Source of the DNA: DASSSQ01 sp963839285 | GTDB taxonomy: Bacteria; Actinomycetota; Thermoleophilia; Gaiellales; Gaiellaceae | Assembly (NCBI GenBank): GCA_963839285.1 | Contig: CAWIUN010000020.1 | Coordinates: 496,001 to 560,000, forward strand | Direction of reading: 5' to 3' | DNA length: 64,000 nt | Shown here: positions 37,155-45,499 of the stretch, piece by piece | How positions within the stretch are numbered: position 1 is the stretch's first letter | Layout: every line of letters begins with the position of its first letter | Position numbers and translations under genes: made by a program | The notes under the pieces: generated by a model | Seen by the model: the letters and a program-made list of their open reading frames with translations, nothing else | Database searches by the model: none | Told to the model about the DNA's origin: nothing

Positions 37155-37183
37155 TTGTGCGCGCTGGAATTCCCGTCTAGATT
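37155..37183 (+). promoter_or_regulatory. promoter of RNA copy 1
   Basis: TTGTGC (37155-37160), 17-bp spacer, TAGATT (37178-37183). The RNA core begins 9 nt later. Confidence 0.65.
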
Positions 37184-37191
37184 TCCTCTTG

Positions 37192-37293
37192 CAGCGAGCA
37201 CGGAGCGCGAGTAGGTCGAAGCCGCTCCCGAGGGCTCTAGGCGGAAGCCGAAGGTTCCCGGGGACGGTGGACGAAAGCGCCACCGGCTCGCTG
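37192..37293 (+). ncRNA. structured RNA candidate, copy 1 of tandem pair
   Basis: 102-nt core closed by a perfect 8-bp stem, CAGCGAGC (37192-37199) with GCTCGCTG (37286-37293). Inside are stems GGAGCG/CGCTCC, GGC-GGAA-GCC, TCC/GGA and GGTGG/CCACC around a GAAA loop, two of them with GNRA-type loops. No protein frame fits both copies. Identical to copy 2, with its own promoter. Not recognised as tmRNA, SRP, RNase P, 6S or a common riboswitch. Confidence 0.65.
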
Positions 37294-37394
37294 AACTTTG
37301 GTCCGGGGGCGTCAGAGCGCCGAGCACGAAAGGCTGCAGAGCCTGGGGCAAAAGCAAGTTCTCGCAAATAGCGGGAATTCGTTTGCCGAGGGCC

Positions 37395-37422
37395 TTGCGC
37401 GCCGGCCGGGAACCTGTAGATT
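37395..37422 (+). promoter_or_regulatory. promoter of RNA copy 2
   Basis: TTGCGC (37395-37400), 16-bp spacer, TAGATT (37417-37422). Sequence around it is related to the copy 1 promoter (GGCCTTG-GCGC and CTTGCAGC shared). Confidence 0.6.
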
Positions 37423-37430
37423 GCGTCTTG

Positions 37431-37532
37431 CAGCGAGCACGGAGCGCGAGTAGGTCGAAGCCGCTCCCGAGGGCTCTAGGCGGAAGCCGAAGGTTCCCGG
37501 GGACGGTGGACGAAAGCGCCACCGGCTCGCTG
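37431..37532 (+). ncRNA. structured RNA candidate, copy 2 of tandem pair
   Basis: All 102 nt are identical to copy 1, 239 bp downstream. Both copies continue with GAA and, a few nt later, TGGTCCG, so the transcript may extend slightly past the closing stem. The DNA between copies (37294-37394) holds no gene that I can see. Confidence 0.65.
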
Positions 37533-37578
37533 AATTTATGGTCCGCGCTTTCCGGCGCCCCGGCGCGCCCGGGAACGC

Positions 37579-37584
37579 TAGGAT
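37579..37584 (+). promoter_or_regulatory. -10 box of leaderless small membrane gene
   Basis: TAGGAT, 7 nt before GTG 37592. Confidence 0.5.
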
Positions 37585-37591
37585 CGGCGGC

Positions 37592-37792
37592 GTGATCCAC
37601 TTCCGCCTCCCCAGCATCGACCACGGAGTCGTCTCGTTCATCTGGGCGCTCGTCTTCGGCGCCTTCATCTGGCTCGGGCTGCTCGCGATCGGCGTCTCGG
37701 GCGCGACGGCGTTCGTGGTCGCCTGCGTCGCCGCCTTCGTGATCTTCCTCTACGTGCGCGTCTACGGGGACGAGGTGCCGCGCCGCCCCTGA
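37592..37792 (+). CDS. small two-helix membrane protein
   Basis: 66 residues: a short N-terminus, then helices near 15-35 (FIWALVFGAFIWLGLLAIGV) and 38-55 (TAFVVACVAAFVIFLYV), and a charged tail. Unknown family. The GTG start sits 7 nt after a TANNNT box. Its 3' end overlaps the next, convergent gene by 31 bp. Confidence 0.55.
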   Translation: MIHFRLPSIDHGVVSFIWALVFGAFIWLGLLAIGVSGATAFVVACVAAFVIFLYVRVYGDEVPRRP

Positions 37793-37977
37793 GGCGCGAG
37801 CGCCTGCAGCAGCAGCTCCGACAGCGGCCGCCCGAGCTTCTGCTCGAGCCGCACCGCCGCCGGCACCCGAGGCTCGTCTGCGCCGGCGATCCAGAGGCAG
37901 TGCTGCAGGAGCAGCTCCGGGCCGCGGGAGCGCTCGTGGAGGGTGAGGGCGGCGGCTTCCATCGTCGCTTCGTTCAT
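37762..37977 (-). CDS. small hypothetical protein
   Basis: 71 residues without membrane segments: EAAALTLHERSRGPELLLQH then LEQKLGRPLSELLLQALAPQ. Probably helical. It follows the corrected end of the next minus-strand gene by about 60 bp. No family recognised. Confidence 0.45.
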   Translation of the reverse strand: MNEATMEAAALTLHERSRGPELLLQHCLWIAGADEPRVPAAVRLEQKLGRPLSELLLQALAPQGRRGTSSP

Positions 37978-38038
37978 CGGACGGGGCGGCGCCGGTGCCC
38001 GATCCCTGAACCTGGGGTAAAGGCCCTCTGACAGCGGA

Positions 38039-38648
38039 TCACCCGAGCAGGAGGCGGCGGGCGTCGAAGGCCGCCGAGTCGAGCTCGGCGCGGAACTCGG
38101 CGACGAGGTCGGCGGCATCCGCCGGCGAAGACGTGCCCGACGACCCCGACGGCCTCGTCGTTGTGGAACGGCACGTCGACGTGGTCCTCCGAGACGAGGT
38201 TGACCGAGACGCAGCCGCAGACCGGACAGCGGACGGCGAGCCCGACGAGCCCCCGCCCCCGCTCGGACGCCAGGAGCGCGAACGAGGAGGGGAACACGGG
38301 ACGCGGCCGCTCCTCCGGGTAGCAGAAGAAGCTCCAGGGCCAGCTGCCCCGCTCGAGCCGCCGGGCGCTCAGCTCTCCCAGCTCGCAGCCGGCGTCGTCG
38401 AGCCGCGAGGTCATCAGGTTCAGGAACGGGCGCTCCTCCCCCAGCCCGAGCGGCGCCCAGTCCAGGTCGTCGTGGGTGACGAGTCCGGGATGCTCGCCGC
38501 CGCAGCCGCAGGAGAAATCGACCCGGTAGACGGCGGGGTGCGCCGTCCCGGGCAGGCGCTCGAGCCGGCGGAACGAGGAGAGCCGCACGCTCGTGGCTCC
38601 GCGCGCCGGACACGAGAACGAGTACCGGGCCGTGAGCGCGTCGTACAT
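38039..38648 (-). CDS. cysteine-rich hypothetical protein (one frameshift)
   Basis: About 202 residues after removing one extra base near 38119; the corrected end reads HVFAGDAADLVAEFRAELDS. Cys pairs at FSCPARG, DFSCGCGGEHPG and RCPVCGCVSVN suggest zinc binding. A conserved-looking core ERGSWPWSFFCYPEERPRPV lies mid-protein. ATG 38648 is 6 nt after TAGAAC on the minus strand (38655-38660). Function unknown. Confidence 0.55.
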
Positions 38649-38660
38649 GTCCAGGTTCTA

Positions 38661-38984
38661 ATCGGCACGTCGGACGCGGACCAAACCCCCACTCGACGTC
38701 TTGGCGGAGGCGACGCCGGGATCCGAAACGGGCCGTGCCGCGTCCGTCGGAGCAGAGCTGTCGCGATCGGAACCGACTTCCTGCGCCCAGTTCGGGGCGT
38801 CGCCGTCGCAGCTTTGCTGCTCGGGTTGCTCTCGCACGCGCTCCCTCCCCCACCTGACGCTCGCAGGGATGGCCGCGCTGCTCGGGCCCGGCGCCGGCGT
38901 CTCCCCCGGTCTGTGGATCGCCGGGCAGTGTCGCCGCCCGTGCAGCTCGTCGAGGCCCGACCCGGAGCTCGAGCCGGGCTAGCG
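38661..38984. other. intergenic stretch without a confident gene
   Basis: 324 bp between the Cys-rich gene and apt. A plus-strand frame from 38701 to 38982 exists, but its composition (Cys/Ser/Arg-rich, low complexity) looks like a shadow; another frame has a short hydrophobic run (VAVAALLLGLLSHALP). No hairpin, repeat or RNA stood out. Confidence 0.5.
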
Positions 38985-39512
38985 TCAGTAGTGGATCAGC
39001 GAGTGGACGTCGTAGCCCTCGAGCTGGTCGGTGCCGTCGAGGAAGTCGAGCTGGATCACGAAGAGGATGCCGGCGACGATGCCGCCGAGCTGCTCGACCA
39101 GTCCGATCTTCGCCCTCGCGGTGCCGCCGGTCGCGAGGACGTCGTCGTGGATCAGGACGCGCTGGCCCGGCTTGATCGCGTCGGCGTGCAGCTCGAGCGC
39201 GTCGAGCCCGTACTCGAGCGCGTACTTGACGCTGACCGTCCGCCACGGCAGCTTGCCGGGCTTGCGGGCGGCGACGAAGCCGCAGCCGAGCCGGCAGGCG
39301 AGCGCCCCGCCCGTGATGAAGCCGCGCGCCTCGGCGCCGAGGACGAGGTCGGGCTCCCGCGGCCCCGCCCACTCCGCCAGCGCCTCGACCGTGTTCCGGA
39401 GCGCCTCCGGATCGGAGAGGAGCGGCATGATGTCCTTGAAGACGATCCCCGGCTTGGGGAAGTCCGGGACGTCGCGGATCCTGGCTTCGAGCGCGGCGAT
39501 GTCGACGGTCAC
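38985..39512 (-). CDS. apt: adenine phosphoribosyltransferase
   Basis: 175 residues, normal length. The N-terminal FPKPGIVFKDIMPLLSDPEA and the PRPP loop RVLIHDDVLATGGTARA near 117-133 are diagnostic. Makes AMP from adenine and PRPP. GTG 39512 overlaps the stop of the upstream MerR-like gene by GTGA, so it belongs to the rsiG-FHA-merR-apt transcript. Confidence 0.93.
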   Translation of the reverse strand: MTVDIAALEARIRDVPDFPKPGIVFKDIMPLLSDPEALRNTVEALAEWAGPREPDLVLGAEARGFITGGALACRLGCGFVAARKPGKLPWRTVSVKYALEYGLDALELHADAIKPGQRVLIHDDVLATGGTARAKIGLVEQLGGIVAGILFVIQLDFLDGTDQLEGYDVHSLIHY

Positions 39513-40198
39513 TGCCCGGCGATCCTACGCAAGTCGCGCCAGAAGAGGAGGCCGGAGAGCTCCTGGCCGAGCTCGGCGAGCTTCTGCAGGTCCTGGGCGC
39601 CCGCGGCGCGCCGCTCCGGGTTGCGCGAGCGAAGCGCCGGCGCGACCAGCTGCTCGAGCAGGGAGGTCTCGCGGTCGACCGAGAGCCGGAAGGTGCGCAG
39701 GTGCCGCGGCGCGATCCCGAGCCGCGAGAGCTGCGCGCAGGCGACGAGCACGTCCGCGTCGCTCTCGGGGTAGCGCTTCTCGGCGCCGCCGCCCTGCGGC
39801 GCGAGCAGGCCGTACTCCTCGAGCTCCTTGACGAAGTCGCCGTCGACGCCCGCGCGGTCGCAGATCTCCTCGAGTCCGAGCTGCTCCTCCTGGCCCTGCA
39901 GGCCCGGCGGCCGCCGCCGCTTCGTCCGATCCTTCGCCCCCGGCGCCGAGAGCTCGTCCCGGATCACGCGGAGCGGCAGGAACTCGTCGCGCTGCAGCCG
40001 CAGGATCGTCCGCAGCCGCTCGAGGTCGTCGTCGCTGAAGAGCCGGTAGCCGCCGCGGGTGCGCCGCGGCTGCAGAAGGCCCTGATCCTCGAGATAGCGG
40101 ATCTTCGAGATCGAGATGTCCGGGAACTCCTCCCGCAGCCGCCGGCAGACGGTGCCGATCGTCAGGTAGCGCTCGCGGGGGCCGGTCGCGGAGGTCAT
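39509..40198 (-). CDS. MerR-family regulator, FtsR-like
   Basis: 229 residues. An N-terminal MerR helix-turn-helix (YLTIGTVCRRLREEFPDISISKIRYLEDQGLL) and wing (RRTRGGYRLFSDDDLERL) are followed by a second helical domain (LEEICDRAGVDGDFVKELEEYGLL). This two-part layout, directly after an FHA gene, matches the FtsR regulator of corynebacterial cell division. The target here is not shown. GTGA/ATGA overlaps join it to both neighbours. Confidence 0.8.
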   Translation of the reverse strand: MTSATGPRERYLTIGTVCRRLREEFPDISISKIRYLEDQGLLQPRRTRGGYRLFSDDDLERLRTILRLQRDEFLPLRVIRDELSAPGAKDRTKRRRPPGLQGQEEQLGLEEICDRAGVDGDFVKELEEYGLLAPQGGGAEKRYPESDADVLVACAQLSRLGIAPRHLRTFRLSVDRETSLLEQLVAPALRSRNPERRAAGAQDLQKLAELGQELSGLLFWRDLRRIAGQ

Positions 40199-40656
40199 CG
40201 CGCCAGGAAGGTGAGCCGGTACTTGCCGATCTGGAGCTCGTCGCCGCTCCTGATCGGCGCGGACTCGATCCGCTTCTTGTTGACGAAGGTGCCGTTCAGG
40301 CTGCCCTGGTCCTCGACCGTGAAGCGGTCACCCTCGCGCACGAGCGCAGCGTGCTTGCGCGAGACGGTGACGTCGTCGAGGAAGACGTCGCACTCGGGCG
40401 AGCGGCCGATCAGGGTGCGCTCGCCGGCGGGCTTGAAGATCTCGCCGGCGCGCCCCCCGCCCGCGCGCACGATCAGCGCCGGCCCCTCGAGCCCCATCTC
40501 CTCCAGGCCGACGCCGGTGTCCTCGAGCTCGGCGGCCGAGAAGGTCTGCGTCGAGTCGGCCGGCTGCTCGCCGACGAGCGCCGAGCCGCAGCGGGCGCAG
40601 TAGTTCGCCGACTCCGGATTCTGGAACCCGCACTCCGGGCAGTAGACGTGGCTCAT
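40195..40656 (-). CDS. zinc-ribbon and FHA domain protein (GarA/OdhI-like)
   Basis: 153 residues. An N-terminal zinc ribbon, CPECGFQNPESANYCARCG (residues 6-24), is followed by a Thr-rich stretch (DSTQTFSA), where GarA carries its phosphorylated ETTS motif, and an FHA domain (TLIGRSPECDVFLDDVTVSRKHA and QGSLNGTFVNKKRI). Such proteins bind phospho-Thr and tune 2-oxoglutarate metabolism under Ser/Thr kinase control. The zinc ribbon is an addition relative to mycobacterial GarA. Confidence 0.85.
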   Translation of the reverse strand: MSHVYCPECGFQNPESANYCARCGSALVGEQPADSTQTFSAAELEDTGVGLEEMGLEGPALIVRAGGGRAGEIFKPAGERTLIGRSPECDVFLDDVTVSRKHAALVREGDRFTVEDQGSLNGTFVNKKRIESAPIRSGDELQIGKYRLTFLAR

Positions 40657-40946
40657 ACGTCGGCGGGCGGCGGGGCCTTCGCGGCCAGGATCGCCGTCAG
40701 GCTGTCGACGTCGACCTGGTCGAGGACGCTCCTGCCCCCGGAGGTCTGCAGCCGCGCGACGAGCTCGGCGCGGAGGATGTCGATCTTGCCGTGCAGGATC
40801 CGCCGGCGGTACGAGACCTCCTGCTCCTCGCGGACGAGCTCACGGATCAGCTCGCGCAACTCCTCGTCGGAGAGGCTGGCGAGATCGGGCAGAGCTTCCA
40901 CGGGCGCACCTTTCGACTCGGGGGACGAGCTGACCTGCCTCTTCAT
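40653..40946 (-). CDS. RsiG-like anti-sigma/c-di-GMP-binding helical protein
   Basis: 97 residues, almost all helical. Residues E41, S45, R48, H52 and D56 follow the spacing of the RsiG c-di-GMP motif E(X)3S(X)2R(X)3Q(X)3D, with His in place of Gln. Streptomyces RsiG carries two copies of the motif and holds sigma WhiG; a one-copy form is described from Rubrobacter. No WhiG-type sigma gene is in view. The start ATG 40946 heads a four-gene cluster with overlapping stops and starts. Confidence 0.65.
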   Translation of the reverse strand: MKRQVSSSPESKGAPVEALPDLASLSDEELRELIRELVREEQEVSYRRRILHGKIDILRAELVARLQTSGGRSVLDQVDVDSLTAILAAKAPPPADV

Positions 40947-40967
40947 TCAAGCAGCGGCGGCCAGAAG

Positions 40968-40985
40968 GGTCAACCTCAAGTTGAG
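40968..40985 (-). promoter_or_regulatory. possible operator/-35 region upstream of the RsiG-like gene
   Basis: An 11-bp near-palindrome, CTCAAGTTGAG (40975-40985), abuts minus-strand TTGACC (40968-40973). It resembles MerR-type sites, and a MerR gene is in the cluster. No clear -10 was found. Confidence 0.3.
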
Positions 40986-40988
40986 ATT

Positions 40989-43506
40989 CTAGCTTCTGGC
41001 GGCCGCGTCCTCGTGCTCGATCACGTCGTCGACCAGCGCGCGCAGCTCGTCGGCGAGCGCCTCGGAGTCCTCGGCCGTCTCGCCCTCGGCGTAGAGGTGG
41101 ACGAGCGGCTCGTCGGGGTCGGGCAGCACCTGCGCCCAGCCCCGCTCGGCGAAGAGCTTGATCCCGTCGGTGAGGTCGACGTCGCGATCAGCGAGGCGCT
41201 CGTTCAGGATCCGCATCACCAGGCCCTTCTGCGCCCACGGGCACGGCATCGGCCGGTGCACGAGCGTCGGCGCCGGCAGCTCCGCGACGAGCTCGGAGAG
41301 CGGACGCGCGACCGGGGCGAGCAGCTCGAGCAGCTTGCAGAGGCTCGCCATCGCGTCGTAGGCGGGCAGGAACTCCGGCCAGACGTAGCCGCCGCCGACG
41401 GCGCCGGCGAAGAGGACGCCCTCCTCGGCCGCCGCCTTCGTCAGCTCGGACAGCGAGGCGGGCGTGCGCACGATCTCGATCCCGGAGCCCTCGAGCATCC
41501 GGTCGGCCTGGCTCGTGACGGTGACGGGCAGCGCCAGCTTGCCGCCGCGGCCGTTCGAGCCGAGCAGCCGCAGGTAGAGCAGGAGCGCCCGTTCGACGCC
41601 GACCTCGCGGCCCTGCTCGTCGATCAGGTAGATCCGCTCGGCCGCGCGGTCGAAGACCGCGCCCAGGTCGGCGCCGACGGCCTGGACGAGCCGCTTCGTC
41701 TGCCCGATCGCCTCCGGCACCTGCAGCGACGGCTGCGGCGCCGCCTCCTCGCCCGCGGAGGCGTGCGCTGTGACGGCCTCGACCCCGAGCGGCCCCAGCA
41801 CGAGCGGCAGCACGTAGGAGGCCGAGGAGAAGTTGTAGTCGAGCGCGATCCGGAAGCCGCGGCCGCGGATCGTCTCGGCGTCGAGCGAGGAGAGCAGGTC
41901 CTGCGCGTAGCTCTCGCGCACCCGCGCCGGATACTCGATCGCGCCGACGTCGTCGATCGCGACGCGCCGCAGCTCGCGCCGGGTGAAGTGCTTCTCGACC
42001 TCCTTCTGCATGCCCGCGGAGAGCTCGATCCCGGGCTGCTCGAAGAACTGGATCCGGATCATCTCCGGGTTGAGCGGGTTGACCCCGACGTGGAAGCCGG
42101 CCTTGTAGCCCTCGGTCTTGAGCACGTGCCGCGCGACGGCCGCCGGCAGCGTGCGCAGGTCGGAGACGTTGACCCCGGTCGAGACGAGCCCGGAGAGCAT
42201 CGCCCGCTTGATCATCCGGCAGCCGGCGGGCGACTCGCGGCTCGCCACGACCCGGGCGCCGGCCTTCAGCGAGGTGCCGAGCGAGGCGGCGAGCCTGACG
42301 GCGGTCTCCGGGGTCAGGTCGACGTTGATCAGGCCGGAGACGACGTCCTTGCCGAAGAGCCTCGAGGTCGCGCGAGACTCCCAGATCAGGCTCTCGTGGA
42401 TCGCGGCGCCCGAGTCGACCTCCTTGTAGGGGTAGATCCGGACGCCCGGCATGATCACGCTCTGGGCGCCGAGGGTGACCTCGTCGCCGATCGCGACGCC
42501 CTCGTGGATGCGGACGTGCGAGCGGACGTCGCAGTTGCGGCCGAGGATCGCGCCCTCGACGTTCGCGCTGCGGCCGAGGTAGGTCGCCTGGTCGATCACG
42601 GACCGGATCGTCCGCGCGTGCTCCCGCAGCGTCACCGAGGCGCCCAGCACCGAGTAGGGGCCGACGGTGGCGCCGGGCGCGATCCGCGCGTAGTTGCCGA
42701 CGTAGGCCGGCCCCTCGATCGTGCTCGAGGTCGTCGATCGCGACCCCCTCCCCCACCCAGATGTTGCCGCGCAGGCGGATCCCCGGGATCTTCAGGCGCA
42801 CCTGCTCGTCGAGCGCGTCGAAGTTCGCCTGCCGGTACTGGTCGAGGTTGCCGATGTCCTGCCAGTAGCCGTCGCAGACGTAGCCGTAGAGCGGCCGGCC
42901 CATCTCGAGCAGCAGCGGGAAGAGCTCCTTCGAGAAGTCGTAGGGCCGGTCGGTCGGGATGTGGCGCAGCACCTCCGGCTCGAGCACGTAGATGCCCGTG
43001 TTGATCGTGTCGGAGAAGACCTGGCCCCAGGAGGGCTTCTCGAGGAAGCGCTCGATCCGCCCCTCCTCGTCGGTGACGACGATCCCGAACTCGAGCGGGT
43101 TGTCCACCGACTTGAGGCCGATCGTGACCGCGGCGCCCTTCTCCTTGTGGAACTCGACGATCTTCGAGAGGTCGATGTCGCAGAGCGCGTCGCCCGAGAT
43201 GACGAGGAAGGTGTCGTCGAGCGCGGGCGCGGCGAGACCGACCGAGCCGGCGGTGCCGAGCGGCGACTCCTCGACCGAGTACTCGATGTTGAGCCCGAGC
43301 GTCTCGCCGGTGCCGAAGTAGCTGCGGATCGCCTGCGGCAGGAAGGCGACGGTGACGATCACGTCCTCGAAGCCGTGGTCGCGGAGCAGCTCGATGATGT
43401 GCTCCATGCAGGGCTTGCCGCAGATCGGCACCATCGGCTTCGGCTGGTTCGAGGTCAGGGGACGGAGGCGCGTGCCCTCGCCGCCCGCCATCACGACGGC
43501 CTTCAC
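40989..43506 (-). CDS. mannose-1-phosphate guanylyltransferase/phosphomannomutase fusion (one frameshift)
   Basis: 838 residues after removing one extra base near 42723 (gag[c]acg on the coding strand). The N-terminal nucleotidyltransferase has VVMAGGEGTRLRPLTSNQPKPM and FLVISGDALCDIDL. A left-handed beta-helix follows (GATVGPYSVLGASV and repeats), then a phosphohexomutase-like domain with VVASRESPAGCRMIKRA in place of the usual TASHNP serine loop, as in other members of this fused family. It makes or uses GDP-mannose for glycans. Starts at GTG 43506, overlapping the next gene's stop. Confidence 0.85.
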
Positions 43507-44051
43507 CGGCGCACCTCGCTCCGCGCCCTCAGCCCGTACTGCGCGAGCGACACGACTGCCAGGGCCACCCCCGCCCAGAAGATCCACACCGGCCAATCAG
43601 CTCCCTGTCTCGTGACCATGACGAACCCGAGGCTCGCATACAGGAGCCACGTCGCGGTCTTACCCAGGAAGTTGACCCGAAACTCGTAGCCCCGGCCGAG
43701 CAGGACGGGCGTGCCGAGCAGGGCGACGAGGTCGCGCGCCGGGATCGCGAGCGCGACCCAGGGCAGGCGGTCGGCGTCCCAGAGCAGGATCACCGCGGCG
43801 TCGATCAGCAACCGGTCGGCGAGGGGGTCGGCGAACTTGCCGAAGTCGGACTCGACGTGCCAGCGCCGGGCGAGGAAGCCGTCGACCTGGTCGGTGACGC
43901 CGGCGACGCCGAAGACGATCGCGGCCGGCCAGCTGTGGCCGCCCTCGGCGGCGAGCAGGAGCAGCACGAAGACCGGGATCAGCGCCAGCCGTGCGACGGT
44001 GAGCGCGTTCGGCAGCTGGGCCAGCGGTGCGGGGACTGCGCGGCTCGCCAT
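43503..44051 (-). CDS. CDP-alcohol phosphatidyltransferase (PgsA-like)
   Basis: 182 residues with four or five membrane helices. The CDP-OH-P motif DQVDGFLARRWHVESDFGKF-ADPLAD (near 53-78) is complete: D-x2-DG-x2-AR-x8-G-x3-D-x3-D. Likely phosphatidylglycerophosphate or a related phospholipid synthase. Only 18 bp separate its ATG from the divergent GTG of the next gene. Confidence 0.85.
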   Translation of the reverse strand: MASRAVPAPLAQLPNALTVARLALIPVFVLLLLAAEGGHSWPAAIVFGVAGVTDQVDGFLARRWHVESDFGKFADPLADRLLIDAAVILLWDADRLPWVALAIPARDLVALLGTPVLLGRGYEFRVNFLGKTATWLLYASLGFVMVTRQGADWPVWIFWAGVALAVVSLAQYGLRARSEVRR

Positions 44052-44069
44052 GGTGGAAGGATATGCGCC

Positions 44070-45106
44070 GTGACCGAGCGGCTCGCGATCCCGGGCTTCG
44101 TCAACGCCCACACGCACACCTTCCAGCGGGAGCTGCGCGGCCGCGGCGGCGGCGCCGACTTCTGGGCCTGGCGCGACGGGATGCTCGCCGCGGCCGAGCG
44201 GCAGACGCCCGAGCTCGTCCGGAGCGGGTACGCGGCGAGCTACCGCGAGATGCGCGCCGCCGGCTATACCGCGGTCGGCGAGTTCCACTACCTCGGGCTC
44301 GAGGAGGCGCGCGCGGCCGTCGAGGCGGCGGCCGAGGCGGAGGTCGCCTGCGTGCTCCTGCACGTGGCCTACGCCCGCGGCGGCCTGCCCCGCTTCCGGC
44401 AGGAGTCCCCGGCCGCCTACCTGCGCGAGGTCGAGACGCTGCGCGGCGAGGGGGCCCGGGTCGGGGTCGCGCCCCACTCGGTGCGGGCCTGCCCGCCGGC
44501 CTGGCTCGAGGAGGTGGGCCGCTACGCGGCCGCGGAGGGCCTGCCGCTGCACGTGCACGCCTGCGAGCAGCCGCGGGAGGTCGAGGAGTGCCTGGCCGAG
44601 CACGGCTGCCGCCCGATCGAGCTGCTCGCCCGCTGCGGCTGCCTCGGCCCGCAGACGACGGTCGTCCACGCCACCCACGCCGACGGCGCCGAGCTCGACC
44701 TGCTCCGCGACGCGGGCGCGCGGATCTGCGCCTGCCCGACGACGGAGGCGTTCCTCGGCGACGGCTTCCTGCCCGTCGCGCGCGTCTGCCACCGCGCGCT
44801 CGGCGTCTGCATCGGCTCCGACTCGAACGTCCGGGTCGACCCGCTCGAGGAGCTGCGCGAGCTCGAGGGGATCGGGCGCCGCCAGACCGGCACCCGCGGG
44901 GTCGTCTCGCTCGACGCGCTGCTCTCGTTCGGCTCCGACGAGGGGGCGGCCGCCCTCGGGCTCGAGCAGTGGCCGGACGTCGAGGTCGAGCTCGGCCACG
45001 CGGCGCTGCGGGGAGTCGCGCGGGAGGACGTGCTCGACGCGCTCGTCTTCTCGTGCGCCGCGGACGTCTTCGCCGCCCCGGACGACGCGGCCTGCCTCAG
45101 GAGTAG
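44070..45106 (+). CDS. hutF: HutF-like amidohydrolase (formimidoylglutamate deiminase type), probable one-base deletion near end
   Basis: About 345 residues. Metal-binding FVNAHTHTFQRELRGRG sits at the very N-terminus (residue 9); HVHACEQPREVEECL, VVHATHAD and CIGSDSNVRVDPLEELRELEG follow. The pattern HxHxFQR plus GSDSN-EELRxLE is that of HutF. The usual N-terminal beta-domain of 50 residues is missing. The frame has no stop until 45503, inside the next gene; a missing base near 45090 would place TAG at 45104-45106 (346 codons). No other histidine-degradation gene is nearby. Confidence 0.7.
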
Positions 45107-45128
45107 GCGTCCGCCTGCCTCGCGGCGG

Positions 45129-45482
45129 TCAGAGGCCGAGCTCGGAGCGGTCGACCGCGGTCTTCTCGAGCCAGGCCTCGTCGCCCTGGAGCCCCGGCAC
45201 GTGCAGGACGAAGTGCAGGTAGCCGGCCGAGCTCGAGACGAACGTGTGCCGCTCGCCCGGCTCGAGCACGAGCACGTCTCCCGGTCCGAGCACGAGCGTC
45301 TCCTGCTCGACGCGCACGGTCGCGCTCCCGCGGGCGACGAGGTAGATCTCGGTGATCCGCTCGTGCAGGTGCGGCTCGTCGAGGCCCTCGTTGGCGAACC
45401 CGATCGAGACGGGCAGCTCCGAGTTCCAGGGGCCGAGGTGCCAGCCCTTGGCGGGCCGCTCGTCGGCACGGGCGAGGCGCAT
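45129..45482 (-). CDS. cupin domain protein
   Basis: 117 residues, one cupin barrel. Motif 1 EPHLHERITEIYLVARGSATVRV gives two His and a Glu for metal, and motif 2 LGPGDVLVLEPGERHTFV the third His. Substrate unknown. ATG 45482 lies 7 nt after TAGGCT on the minus strand. Confidence 0.8.
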   Translation of the reverse strand: MRLARADERPAKGWHLGPWNSELPVSIGFANEGLDEPHLHERITEIYLVARGSATVRVEQETLVLGPGDVLVLEPGERHTFVSSSAGYLHFVLHVPGLQGDEAWLEKTAVDRSELGL

Positions 45483-45489
45483 GCGCGGG

Positions 45490-45495
45490 AGCCTA
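45490..45495 (-). promoter_or_regulatory. -10 box of leaderless cupin gene
   Basis: Minus-strand TAGGCT, 7 nt before ATG 45482. Confidence 0.5.
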
Positions 45496-45499
45496 GCCG

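Noticed and set aside
37192..37532. Tandem RNA pair as tmRNA, 4.5S RNA, RNase P RNA or 6S RNA
   Set aside because: None of the signature loops (for example the GGAA-type SRP loop with its flanking bases, or the RNase P P4 core) is present, and the size and duplication do not fit.
38701..38982. Plus-strand frame between the Cys-rich gene and apt
   Set aside because: Low-complexity Cys/Ser/Arg-rich composition, no promoter or Shine-Dalgarno, and no recognisable domain; likely a shadow frame of GC-rich DNA.
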